From the NCBI RefSeq assembly GCF_036320965.1, contig NC_092271.1:23695036-23759035 (forward strand): a stretch of 64,000 bases of DNA, in the 5' to 3' direction. Each line of letters begins with the position of its first letter. Position 1 is the stretch's first letter. The notes beneath the pieces were generated by a model that made no database searches, was not told the DNA's origin, and was given only the letters and a program-made list of their open reading frames with translations. This document shows positions 33,552-47,575 of the stretch, piece after piece. The stretch comes from Panulirus ornatus (lineage: Eukaryota > Arthropoda > Malacostraca > Decapoda > Palinuridae). The translations under genes were made by a program, and so were the position numbers.

Positions 33552-34711
33552 GTACGTGTAGGAAGAGAGGAAAGTGATTGGTTCTCAGTGAATGTAGGTT
33601 TGCGGCAGGGGTGTGTGATGTCTCCATGGTTGTTTAATTTGTTTATGGATGGGGTTGTTAGGGAGGTGAATGCAAGAGTTTTGGAAAGAGGGGCAAGTAT
33701 GAAGTCTGTTGGGGATGAGAGAGCTTGGGAAGTGAGTCAGTTGTTGTTCGCTGATGATACAGCGCTGGTGGCTGATTCATGCGAGAAACTGCAGAAGCTG
33801 GTGACTGAGTTTGGTAAAGTGTGTGAAAGAAGAAAGTTAAGAGTAAATGTGAATAAGAGCAAGGTTATTAGGTACAGTAGGGTTGAGGGTCAAGTCAATT
33901 GGGAGGTGAGTTTGAATGGAGAAAAACTGGAGGAAGTAAAGTGTTTTAGATATCTGGGAGTGGATCTGGCAGCGGATGGAACCATGGAAGCGGAAGTGGA
34001 TCATAGGGTGGGGGAGGGGGCGAAAATCCTGGGAGCCTTGAAGAATGTATGGAAGTCGAGAACATTATCTCGGAAAGCAAAAATGGGTATGTTTGAAGGA
34101 ATAGTGGTTCCAACAATGTTGTATGGTTGCGAGGCGTGGGCTATGGATAGAGTGGTGCGCAGGAGGATGGATGTGCTGGAAATGAGATGTTTGAGGACAA
34201 TGTGTGGTGTGAGGTGGTTTGATCGAGTAAGTAACGTAAGGGTAAGAGAGATGTGTGGAAATAAAAAGAGCGTGGTTGAGAGAGCAGAAGAGGGTGTTTT
34301 GAAATGGTTTGGGCACATGGAGAGAATGAGTGAGGAAAGATTGACCAAGAGGATATATGTGTCGGAGGTGGAGGGAACAAGAAGAGGGAGACCAAATTGG
34401 AGGTGGAAAGATGGAGTGAAAAAGATTTTGTGTGATCGGGGCCTGAACATGCAGGAGGGTGAAAGGAGGGCAAGGAATAGAGTGAATTGGAGCGATGTGG
34501 TATACCGGGGTTGACGTGCTGTCAGTGGATTGAATCAGGGCATGTGAAGCGTCTGGGGTAAACCATGGAAAGCTGTGTAGGTATGTATATTTGCGTGTGT
34601 GGACGTATGTATATACATGTGTATGGGGTGGGTTGGGCCATTTCTTTCGTCTGTTTCCTTGCGCTACCTCGCAAACGCGGGTGACAGCGACAAAGCAAAA
34701 AAAAAAAAAAA
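33552..34711 (+). mobile_element. LINE-A copy with perfect 12-bp target-site duplication
   Basis: Flanked by ATGATCAGATGT at 33540-33551 and again at 34712-34723. The body begins in the RT domain (CVRVGREESDWF), keeps motif B GLRQGCVMSPWLF and motif C LFADDTAL in one frame to the stop at 34512-34514, and has the short 3' UTR, stem-loop tail and a 16-nt A run. The 5' end is truncated as expected for target-primed reverse transcription. One codon is missing in the TRRRGRP region (TRRGRP). It lies about 300 bp upstream of the nucleoside hydrolase start exon. Confidence 0.95.
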
Positions 34712-35011
34712 ATGATCAGATGTAAAGATCATGGTCATTGTTGCATGATAATCTATTTCTCGTGACTTACAGAATATAGTATCATTTATCTATAGGAACT
34801 GTACCAAGTTTTAAGGAATTTTTTTCATCTGCCAAGAAGCTGATGTTTATGCTAGAAATTACGGTACACTATTTTGTGATTAAAAGCAACAGCATTTATA
34901 TACATGAACATAACCTCATTAAGGAGTTCATTTTTAGTTGTCATGCATCAGGAACTGAGAATTCTTTTGGTAGTCTTCATTTTCAATTATCTAATATTTG
35001 TTGCATTTCAG

Positions 35012-35204
35012 GATGTCTGTGCCAAAGGTTATTATCGACACAGATGCAGGTATCGATGATGCTCATGCAATATTCATGGCACTAGAAGCACACAAACAAA
35101 GAGTGATTGAAGTCATTGCTATCACCACTGTACAAGGCAACACCTTAGTACACAATGTTAACACCAATGTTCTGAGAATTTTAAGAACAGTGGAATTAAT
35201 GGAG
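35012..35204 (+). CDS. Nucleoside hydrolase exon with start codon
   Basis: Acceptor TTGCATTTCAG at 35001-35011, one nucleotide of 5' UTR, ATG at 35013, donor GGAG|GTAATG. It encodes residues 1-64 with the metal-binding DTDAGIDD and the TTVQGN segment (substrate/metal Asn region, canonical TxxGN). The splice site just before the ATG means at least one non-coding 5' exon lies upstream. Confidence 0.92.
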
Positions 35205-38200
35205 GTAATGTGTAACTTACCTTTTCTTTAGTGACAATATGCAGAACTTATAGAGAGGGCTTTTAATTACAATTGGTTGAGTATAAGTGGAAATTGTATT
35301 TCTAGAAATTTACTTTTACTGTAAGTGATTAAAACTTAGATTTTGTTAGAAGTGGGATTCAGAAGATTCAGAGATGGGAGGTAAGTGGGAATGGTAACAG
35401 TAAAGAGAGGATTAGATTTGGCATTGTGAACATAATAAGAAATTAAATAAAACTGGTCAGTAAAAGGGGTAGTAAAAAGAAAGGAAAGGAAAGAAATAGC
35501 CTCACCATATATTTTATCTAAGTTTATTATTGTATTGAAATTAGCACTTTTGATATAAACTTATTTTGAGTATGAATCTAGAGAATGCTAAATACCAAAG
35601 TGATTAATGAAATACAGTACAGAATAGAGTGTTCATATCAAAATTCAGGTCTTGTGCCTTCAATTGTTGTGTTTGATTAGATACCAGTGTAGAGTGGAAT
35701 TTCAAAACCAGTTGTTGTATTTGACTAGATACCAGTGTACAGTGGAACCACAAAACCTTTGGTTCATCCATGGGTAGACCCTGAGGGCAATTATCATGGT
35801 TTAGATGGCTTCGGGGATGCTGAGCTACCACCAATGCCTTCATCCTCCTCCCTACTGAAGCCCCAGCATGCAGTTTGGGCACTCATTGAACTGGTCAAAA
35901 GATACCCTGGTAAGTTATATTATGATGTAGTGTATACTGAAGGGAAGCTTTAGTGTGAGAAACTTAAATGCAGGTATATATTTGGCTTTTATGTGGGGCC
36001 TGGATGTGGAAAGAGAGCTGTGGTTTCGGTGCATTATACATGACAGCTAGAGATTGAGTGTGAACGAATGTGGCTTTTGTTGTCTTTTCCTAGTGCTACC
36101 TCGTGCACATGCGGGGGTAGGGGGTTGTCATTTCATGTGTGGTGGGGTGGCGATGGGAATGAATAAGGGCAGATAGTATGAATTATGTACATGTGTATAT
36201 ATGTATATGTCTGTGTGTGTATATATATATGTTTACGTTGAGATGTATAGGTATGTATATGTGCATGTGGACGTGTGTGTATATACATGTGTATGTGGGT
36301 GGGTTGGGCAATTCTTTCTTCTGTTTCCTTGCACTACCTCGCTAACGTGGGAGACCGACAAAGTATAATGAGTGATAAATATTTGGCTTTATCATAATCT
36401 TTTAATTGTCTTTTGGTTATTTCTGTCCTCACTGGCTTTGTACATAAAACTCATAATGAATGAGATGATTAATATGTTGATAAGAAAAGGTTGATCATGG
36501 TGTGTGAAATAGAGATTAATTATCAGATAGAAGATTAATGAAAATGAAATCAAGACATAGGTAGACTTACTTTCCTGCCTCAGTAGCTCCTATTATAAAG
36601 CTCATGCAGTGCACAGTTAGTTGGTCCCTTCGGCTGGCTGGGACCACAGGCCAATAAGTGAGGTTATGTGTATTTTTCTGTGTAAGATGAGTTTAGGACA
36701 GTTAAGTAATGTGCTCAGTGTTGTCAGTATGAAGGTTACATCTTGGATTTCACAGGCCTTACATGTTAAATCTCTGCTTGGAGTGTTTTAGAGATGGTTG
36801 GTGTCCATTTCATTGATGAGTATTGTAACTTGTATATACTTAAGGAGGGTAGTTTCACTTGGGTGTACATCTGGTGGGGTGAAATTTAAGACTGAGTTGG
36901 GAGGATGGTTGTTTAGTGCTTTTCATATCATTACTGAGTGTATGTGCTAAGCTTTGGACTCATTTTCAATATTTTTTAGGACTTTAAAGCTTAAAAGAAA
37001 GAATTAGAGTTTGTACAGGACACAGCTCTGCATTACTCAGGAGATAAACACCAGTTGATACCACAGGGCCAAATAAAGGTGGCAGGATCCAAAAAATCTG
37101 AACTAACAATGGCACCCTGTATCTGGGTAACTTTAAGAAAAAGGTGCAAAATACACTCATATTTTGTATTTTTCAGTAATTTCCCTATTTCTTAGACGGA
37201 AAGTTTTTCCCACGTGTTATTTACAGTTGTTACCCACCATTAGTATTTCCAGTGAACCTGTTCCTTTCCAACATGATAGTCCAGGTATACCTATCCTAAG
37301 AACATTAAATATTCAACCATGTAAATATCGTTCTCATCCATGAAGTCCCTCACTCTCATGTCCCACCTCACTCTCCCTCATCTTTCTCTTCATCCTGTTG
37401 CTTCACCTACATACGTTTCCTACTTTATTCATCTGTTTCATATAGTAACCTCATTAATGTGACAAGTTTTACACTGGAACTGAAGCCACAGAGGGCTATA
37501 ACAATCTTGAATGTTACTGTGTGATGGTGTTTATACTTCAGAAGATTAAACAAACATTTTGACAAAGAAATGACAAAGAATTTTTTAATAATAGCAATGT
37601 TAGGAGTAAGAAACTTGAGAACGTAAACCATAACAAAATATGAGAAAAATTAGTTAGAAACATTTCAAGCTGATGCCACAATATATTTCAACTCAAACTT
37701 TAATATGGTTGTAATATTTATGCTGATGGTTAAGACAAATTTAGGAAACCTGAAAGTGAATCATCTGTAACAGAAACTATAATGAAAAAATGCTTAATAA
37801 TCTAAATATCATTGCCTGACCAACAATAGCAACCAATAGCAACAATTAGTCTGAATATTTTATAATTCTATGATGATTTTATTGTATATGTAAAACATGA
37901 AAGGTGACAGCACCAGTATGATTTTAACTGGAAATAATTGTGGCAGAAATTATTTCTATTTTTGCATGTACAGTATTGATACATAACTACTTTAAATTCA
38001 GGTGAGATAGTGCTGACGGCTTTGGGACCACTCACCAATGTGGCCCTCGCTATTAGAATTGATCCTTCATTTACTTCACGCCTGTTAGACATCTATGTCA
38101 TGGGTGGCAATACAGAAGGTAAAGAGTTTCACCTATTATGTTTGGAAGAGCTAATTTATGTGTGCACTGTTAATTCCAGTACTTGTAAAGGCACTTGATA

Positions 38201-39326
38201 TGCTTTCCGAAATCAATATGTGGTAAGTAGGAAATGTTTGAAGAGCTGTAATATGGAAGTCTTTTCACACTTTACAAATGTGTGAATTCACTTAGAGGCA
38301 AGATGCTCTTAACACAGTGCATGTAAATAGGAATGGAGTTAGATTTGAAGAAATAGAGAATATATTTACTTGGAAAGATGAGACAGTGGCATGTAAAACT
38401 GAAATTGAGTAGAATGTAACAAAAATCTTCAGAAAGAAATGTTTTTATTAAAAGAGATGGCAGAGTGAGTAATGGAAGGGGATGAAAGAATTTTGAAGTT
38501 CAAGAAGTAGGATAGTGAAATGAAGAGGTCACTGATACAGATTTGATACTAGGGAGTACTAGGGAGAGGGTATCATGATTAACTTTTTTTTTGTAAATTT
38601 TCCTCTCAGGTCAAGTACCTATTAAGTTGTAAACAACTTTAGCTGTGTGTAATGTGTTTCTTAAGCTGACACTGAAATACACATGAACATATCATTTAGA
38701 TATATATTTATTATAGGTTTCTAATCCTTTGGTGTGTTTGACCAGGTAAAGGTAATGCCACGTTATCTGCAGAGTTTAACTTTGCGTGTGATCCAGAGGC
38801 AGCAAGGGTGGTGCTGGAGGAAACAACATTGCCCATTCATCTCACACCTTTCGAAATTTGCAAGGATGGTGTGATAATACCATATGTGAGGAGAATTTAG
38901 TTATATAACTTGTATTTCTGTACTCAATATTTTTAAGCATGACTTATTAGTAAAACAAACATTATTTTTATTTCATTATACTTAATCCCTGTTTTCTGCG
39001 TCAGTTAGGTAGTGCCAGGAAAAAGGTGAAGAATGGCCCATCCACTAATGTATGCACACACAAACACACACACATACACACACACACACACACACCCTGG
39101 GGATAGGTGGAGAAAGAATACTTCCCATGTTTACTTGGATGTTGTAGAAGGCGACTGAAAGGGATGGGAGCGTGGGACTGGAAAACCTCCCCTTCAGTTT
39201 TTAATTTGCCAAATGAAGGAACAGAGAAGGGGGCCAGGCAAGGAAATTTCCTCTAACTCAGCCCTCTATTCTTAACACTACCACGCTGACCCAGGAAATG
39301 GCGAAAATTGTATGGAAAAAGAAATT

Positions 39327-39408
<82 letters not shown>

Positions 39409-39638
39409 TCATACTATTCGCTATTTCCCGCGATAGCGAGGTAGCGTTAAGAACAGAGGACTGGGCCTTTGAGGGAATATCCTCACCTGGACCTCTTCTC
39501 TGTTCCTTCTTTTGGAAAATTAAAAAAAAAAAAAAACGAGAGGGGAGGATTTCCAGCCCCCCGCTCCCTTCCCTTTAAGTCGCCTTCTACGACACGCAGG
39601 GAATACGTGGGAGGTATTCTTTCTCCCCATCCCCAGGG

Positions 39639-39724
<86 letters not shown>

Positions 39725-39911
39725 TTATACGATTCGCCATTTCCCGCATTTGCGAGGTAGCGTTAAGAACAGAGGACTGGGCCTTAGAGGGAAAATCCTC
39801 ACCTGGCCCCCTTCTCTGTTCCTTCTTTTATATATGGGCCATTTCTTTCGTCTGTTTCCTTGCGCTACCTCGCAAACGCGGGAGACAGCGACAAAGCAAA
39901 AAAAAAAAATA

Positions 39912-39944
<33 letters not shown>

Positions 39945-40987
39945 ATACTTTGTCGCTGTCTCCCGCGCTTGCGAGGTAGCGCAAGGAAACAGACGAAAGA
40001 AATGGCCCAACCCCCCCCATACACATGTATATACATACGTCCACACACGCAAATATACATACCTACACAGCTTTCCATGGTTTACCCCAGACGCTTCACA
40101 TGCCTTGGTTCAATCCACTGACAGCACGTCAACCCCGGTATACCACATCGCTCCAATTCACTCTATTCCTTGCCCTCCTTTCACCCTCCTGCATGTTCAG
40201 GCCCCGATCACACAAAATCTTTTTCACTCCATCTTTCCACCTCCAATTTGGTCTCCCTCTTCTCCTCGTTCCCTCCACCTCCGACACATATATCCTCTTG
40301 GTCAATCTTTCCTCACTCATTCTCTCCATGTGCCCAAACCACTTCAAAACACCCTCTTCTGCTCTCTCAACCACGCTCTTTTTATTTCCACACATCTCTC
40401 TTACCCTTACGTTACTCACTCGATCAAACCACCTCACACCACACATTGTCCTCAAACATCTCATTTCCAGCACATCAATCCTCCTGCGCACAACTCTATC
40501 CATAGCCCACGCCTCGCAACCATACAACATTGTTGGAACCACTATTCCTTCAAACATACCCATTTTTGCTTTCCGAGATAATGTTCTCGACTTCCACACA
40601 TTCTTCAAGGCTCCCAGAATTTTCGCCCCCTCCCCCACCCTATGATCCACTTCCGCTTCCATGGTTCCATCCGCTGCCAGATCCACTCCCAGATATCTAA
40701 AACACTTCACTTCCTCCAGTTTTTCTCCATTCAAACTCACCTCCCAATTGACTTGACCCTCAACCCTACTGTACCTAATAACCTTGCTCTTATTCACATT
40801 TACTCTTAACTTTCTTCTTTCACACACTTTACCAAACTCAGTCACCAGCTTCTGCAGTTTCTCACATGAATCAGCCACCAGCGCTGTATCATCAGCGAAG
40901 AACAACTGACTCACTTCCCAAGCTCTCTCATCCCCAACAGACTTCATACTTGCCCCTCTTTCCAAAACTCTTGCATTTACCTTGCAC

Positions 40988-41023
<36 letters not shown>

Positions 41024-41248
41024 CCCTGGGGATAGGGGATTAAGAATACTTCCCACGTATTCCCTGCGTGTCGTAGAAGGCGACTAAAAGGGGAGGGAGC
41101 GGGTGGCTGGAAATCCTCCCCTCTCGTTTTTTTTAATTTTCCAAACGAAGGAACAGAGAAGGGGGCCAGGTGAGGATATTTCCTCTAAGGCCCAGTCCTC
41201 TGTTCTTAACGCTACCTCGCAAACGCGGGAAATGGCGAATAGTATGAA

Positions 41249-41279
<31 letters not shown>

Positions 41280-43986
41280 CGTGTATGTGTAGGAAGAGAG
41301 GAAAGTGATTGGTTCTCAGTGAATGTAGGTTTGCGGCAGGGGTGTGTGATGTCTCCATGGTTGTTTAATTTGTTTATGGATGGGGTTGTTAGGGAGGTGA
41401 ATGCAAGAGTTTTGGAAAGAGGGGCAAGGATGAAGTCTGTTGGGGATGAGAGAGCTTGGGAAGTGAGTCAGTTGTTGTTCGCTGATGATACAGCGCTGGT
41501 GGCTGATTCATGTGAGAAACTGCAGAAGCTGGTGACTGAGTTTGGTAAAGTGTGTGAAAGAAGAAAGTTAAGAGTAAATGTGAATAAGAGCAAGGTTATT
41601 AGGTACAGTAGGGTTGAGGGTCAAGTCAGTTGGGAGGTGAGTTTGAATGGAGAAAAACTGGAGGAAGTGAAGTGTTTTAGATATCTGGGAGTGGATCTGG
41701 CAGCGAATGGAAACATGGAAGCGGAAGTGGATCATAGGGTGGGGGAGGGGGCGAAAATTCTGGGAGCCTTGAAGAATGTGTGGAAGTCGAGAACATTATA
41801 TCGGCAAGCAAAAATGGTTATGTTTGAAGGAATAGTGGTTCCAACAATGTTGTATGGTTGCGAGGCATGGACTATGGATAGAGTTGTGCGCAGGAGGATG
41901 GATGTGCTGGAAATGAGATGTTTGAGGACAATGTGTGGTGTGAGGTGGTTTGATCGAGTAAGTAACGTAAGGGTAAGAGAGATGTGTGGAAATAAAAAGA
42001 GCGTGGTTGAGAGAGCAGAAGAGGGTGTTTTGAAATGGTTTGGTCACATGGAGAGAATGAGTGAGGAAAGATTGACTAAGAGGATATATGTGTCGGAGGT
42101 GGAGGGAACGAGGAGAAGAGGGAGACCAAATTGGAGGTGGAAAGATGGAGTGAAAAAGATTTTGTGTGATCGGGGCCTGAACATGCAGGAGGGTGAAAGG
42201 AGGGCAAGGAATAGAGTGAATTGGAGCAATGTGGTATACCAGGGTTGACGTGCTGTCACTGGATTGAATCAAGGCATGTGAAGCGTCTGGGGTAAACCAT
42301 GGAAAGCTGTGTAGGTATGTATATTTGCGTGTGTGGACGTATGTATATACATGTGTATGGGGGTGGGTTGGGCCATTTCTTTCGTCTGTTTCCTTGCGCT
42401 GCCTCGCAAACGCGGGAGACAGCGACAAAGCAAAAAAAAAAAAATATATATTTTTATATTGCTTTTTCAAACTATTCTCCATTTCCCGCATTAGCAAGGT
42501 AGCATTAAGAACAGAGGACTGGGCCTTTGAGGGAATATCCTCACCTGGCCCCCTTCTCTGTTCCTTCTTTTGGAAAATTAAAAAAAAACGAGAGGGGAGG
42601 ATTTCCAGCCACCCGCTCCCTCCCCTTTTAGTCACCTATCCCTGGGGATAGGGGAGAAAGAATACTTCCCACGTATTCCCTGCGTGTCGTAGAAGGCGAC
42701 TAAAAGGGGAGGGAGCGGGGGGGGCTGGAAATCCTCCCCTCTCCTTTTTTTTTTTTAATTTTCCAAAAGAGGGAACAGATAGGGAGGCCAGGTGAGGATA
42801 TTCCCTCAAAGCCCCAGTCCTCTGTTCTTAACTCTATCTCACTAACACAGGAAATGATAGCGCAAGGAAACAGACAAAAGAATGGCCCAACCCACCCACA
42901 TACACATGTATATACATACACGTCCACACACGCAAATATACATATATACACATGTACATAATTCATACTGTCTGCCTTTATTCATTCCCATCGCCACCTC
43001 GCCACACATGAAATAACAACCCCCTCCCCCTCATGTGTGCGAGGTAGTGCTAGGAAAAGAGAACAAAGGCCACATTCGTTCACACTCAGTCTCTAGCTGT
43101 CATGTAATAATGCACCGAAGCCACAGCTCCCTTTCCACATCCAGGCCCCACAGAACTTTCTATGGTTTACCCCAGACGCTTCACATGCCCTGGTTCAATC
43201 CATTGACAGCACATCGACCCCGGCATACCACATCGTTCAAATTCACTCTATTCCTTGCACGCCTTTCACCCTCCTGCATGTTCAGGCCCCGATCACTTAA
43301 CATATTTTTCACTCCATCTTTCCACCTCCAATTTGGTCTCCCACTTCTCCTCGTTCCCTCCACCTCTGACACATATATCCTCTTTGTCAATCTTTCCTCA
43401 CTCATTCTCTCCATGTGACCAAACCATTTCAAAACTCCCTCTTCTGTTCTCTCACCCACATTCTTTTTATTACCACACATCTCTCTTACCCTGTTATTAC
43501 TTACTTGATCAAACCACCTCACACCACATTTTGTCTTCAAACATCTCATTTCCAACACATGCACAACTCTATCCATAGCCCATGCCTCGCAACCATACAA
43601 CATTGTTGGAACCACTATTCCTTCAAACATACCCATTTTTGCTTTCCGAGATAATGTTCTCAACTTCCACACATTCTTCAAGGCTCCCAGAATTTTCGCC
43701 CCCCTCCCCCACCCTATGATTCACTTCCGCTTCCATGCTTCCATCCGCTGCCAAATCCACTCCCAGATATCAAAAACACTTCACTTCCTCCAGTTTTTCT
43801 CCATTCAAACTTACCTCCCAATTGACTTAACCCTCAACCCTACTGTACCTAATAACCTTGCTCTTATTCACATTTACTCTCAACTTTCTTCTTTCACAAA
43901 CTTTACCAAACTCAGTTGCCAGCTTCTGCAGTTTCTCACATGAATCAGCCACCGGCACTATATCATCAGCGAACAACAACTATATA

Positions 43987-44055
<69 letters not shown>

Positions 44056-44287
44056 TTCTTTCATACTATTCGCCATTTCCCACATTAGCGAGGTAGCGTT
44101 GAGAACAGAGGACTGGGCCCTTGAGGGAATATCCTCACCTGGGCCCCTTCTCTGTTCCCTCTTTGGGAAAATTAAAAAAAAAAGTGAGAGGGGAGGATTT
44201 CCAGCCCCCCGCTCCCTCCCCTTTTAGTCGCCTTCTACGACACGCAGGGAATACGTGGGAAGTATTCTTTCTCCCCTATCCCCAGGG

Positions 44288-44322
<35 letters not shown>

Positions 44323-47300
44323 TTTATTATATTATACTTTGTCGCTGTCTCTCGCGTTTGCGAGGTAGCGCAAGGAAACAGACGAAAGAAATGGCCCAAC
44401 CCCCCCCCATACACATGTATATACATACGTTCACACACGCAAATATACATACCTACACAGCTTTCCATGGTTTACCCCAGACGCTTCACATGCCTTGATT
44501 CAATCCACTAACAGCACGTCAACCCCGGTATACCACATCGCTCCAATTCACTCTATTCCTTGCCCTCCTTTCACCCTCCTGCATGTTCAGGCCCCGATCA
44601 CACAAAATCTTTTTCACTCCATCTTTCCACCTCCAATTTGGTCTCCCTCTTCTCCTCGTTCCCTCCACCTCCGACACATATATCCTCTTGGTCAATCTTT
44701 CCTCACTCATTCTCTCCATGTGCCCAAACCACTTCAAAACACCCTTTTCTGCTCTCTCAACCACGCTCTTTTTATTTCCACACATCTCTCTTACCCTTAC
44801 GTTATATATATATATATTGATTGATTGATTGATTGCATGAAGAGTGGCGATGAGAGTAAATGAAACAAGGATAGTGTATGAGGAAAGGATGATTCCGAAG
44901 GAGGTGGTAATTACCTATTTGTACTGTACAGAATGGGAGTTTTGAACTTGTGGAGCTCCATCTCTTTAATGCTTTCTACTGTCATACAGCCTCTAAGATT
45001 TATTTATACTGCCTGTATACATAAGTATGCAAGAATGGTGGGATGCAGATGGAGGGGGTCTTATGTTGGCCTACCTTCTTTGTATGTACTCTCATTCAAA
45101 TCACCATCACTTATTTCTTCATATTTCTTTATGTTATTCTTCTTCAGTTCTTCATGTAAAAAACACCAGGTCCAGATTTTATGTGATATGAAGGATAAGA
45201 GCAAAGGTGGTGGGGATGTAGGTGCTGGCTTCCTTCCTTTATGCCTGCCAAAATCACTGTCACTTATTTATACACATTTCTCTTTATGTGTCTTCACTTT
45301 TTTCACCAAATGATACAAGTGATAAGTGTTCCTCCTTAACTGTACCTATATTTTCTGCATGGGCATTGCATTGTCTACACATGACCAGCAGGTTGATAAC
45401 CTGCGCTTATAGTAGTAATTGTAAGTGTACTGAGAAGTGCAGAATTCTTTTCCATACCTGCCAGTTAACAGGAGAGACCTCTGCAGGCCACTAATGGTAT
45501 GTTAACATAGGTTAGATAGTTAAACACAGGTAGGAAAAGTTGAAATTTCAGATGAGTCACTGCTGAGGGTTTATGCAACCTGTCTAACAACAACAAGGCA
45601 TGCTGCCCACACCATTACGTAGCTGCATGCCCACCAGCCACATAGTGCAGTTTCCTGTCTGGTGAACCACTTGCATACCCATCCAGATGGCTAGTCGGTG
45701 GGTCTGAGATAAAGCATCTTTACAGCTTATAAGACAACGGGCTTGAGAACATGTATAATGCCTGCATTTCATATATTTATCCTGTTCATAGAAAGGTTAT
45801 TTGTAACTGTTATTGTAGCAGTAAAATTGATCTAATTTTAAGCTTATTGGCAGTCGGTACGACATGAAATGGGCTCCATCCAGAGTCCTGCTGCTGATCT
45901 GATGAACAAGATTGAGGCCAAGCACTTAGCTGGAAAACATAACGAAAATTGGCTTTCTTTTGATCAGCTTGCAATGGCGTGGCTAATTGATGATGCAAAG
46001 AAGCAGCAGTCACATTACCATGGTGAAAAAAGTAAGATTTGCTTGATCATTACTTACTGTGTTGCATAGATATATCATATATATTAATAAGTTATTTCTG
46101 TATGAGCATTACACATGAAAATAAGAATGATACTTTGGCTTTCCAATATAAACCATTTATATATGGTTTGTAGACTTAAGCACTTGTTGTAAGCTTTCAA
46201 TTTGGGATTTTTTTGTCTCATTTTAGCATATCATTGGTAAGAAACCAATAAAAATAATGAATATGCAGTCAATTAATATTTGTGTTTTTCCTTAGATTCT
46301 ACTGCTTGTGATAAGAGGAGTGAAGGTGCCCTTATCAAAACTACCCAGAGCTGTTTTGCAACAGTTGAACTCCAGGTAAGTTGATATTCAGTATGAGGTT
46401 AGTTGTATCAGTTTATAGTGATTGCAAGATAAATTCAGTGAGTGCTGAGAGGGCATGTAGTTTGTTTACTGCCTTTGTCATGATGTTTGTGGTGTGGTAA
46501 GTAAATGTTATGTGATGCCCTGGATAGTTGGAAATATCTGTAAGTGGGAGTGATTGGTCATTCAGGGTAATAGGAGGGTGCAGATTGGATTCATGAGTGG
46601 CCTAGCAGATTTGAGTAAATGAGGACTTGTGGAGATGTAGAGTTGCAAACATTCTGTTTTGGATGGGCCAGTGTTGCTTTCATAGTGTCCAGGTGCCCTA
46701 ATGTTATTGTAATGGGTCCTGGGGATGTATGATGATAATAATAACAAAAATAATACATAGGTGTTACTGGACTCGCATCTGCATGAGTTACACCTCAAAT
46801 GAAAAGTTACCTTTGGCATGGTGTTATCATTAGAATACACAAAGAGGAACTTCTCACTTTAAAGGAGTGCATCATTTTCTTGCTACTGATTTTGACGCAA
46901 CCTTGAAGCTGAAGTTCCTAGGATTATGTGATTATATATGTATATTTTATGATTATGATTACCCCAGGACTCTTTACTTAATAGCAGGAACAGGATGGAC
47001 TTCTTTGAAACAAGTCATTGTGCTTTCAGTGTGCTGAAGCAAGGCATGTGAAGTGACTGAGGTAAACCATGGAAACATCTGTGGTTCATGGTTGTGTTTA
47101 GGGAACTGTGGTTTTGGTGCATTATACATGACATTTTGCCTCGTTGATGCAAGGGGAGGCGATTGTTTCCTATGGGGCAGGGTGGTACAGGGAATGGATG
47201 AAGGCAAGCAAGTATAAGTACATGTGAATATATGTATGTGTTTATGTATATATGTGTGTTTATGAGTGGATGGGTCTTTTTCACCTGTTTCCTGGCACTA

Positions 47301-47493
47301 CCTCATTGACACGGGAAACGGCGATTAAGTATAATGAATATGAATAATATACATTATTATTTTTTTTTTATTATACTTTGTCGCCATTTCCATCATTAGC
47401 GCAAGGAAACTGACGAAAGAATGGCCCAACCCACCTACATACTCACGTATATACACACGTCCACACACGCACATATACATACATGTAATCTCA

Positions 47494-47575
<82 letters not shown>

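Noticed and set aside
39469..40581. 370-codon + strand open frame across SR-1, (TA)n and LINE-A
   Set aside because: It is antisense to the LINE-A coding strand. The LINE-A coding strand explains the conserved motifs, and the IYIYIY stretches are translated microsatellite. Similar antisense frames at 14500-14952, 18206-18979, 34001-34473, 41796-42635 and 47737-48277 were rejected for the same reason.
45840..45853. Alternative acceptor AG at 45840-45842 for nucleoside hydrolase exon 5
   Set aside because: It would add 11 nt and break the reading phase with exon 4, whereas the AG at 45852-45853 keeps phase 0 and the family sequence.
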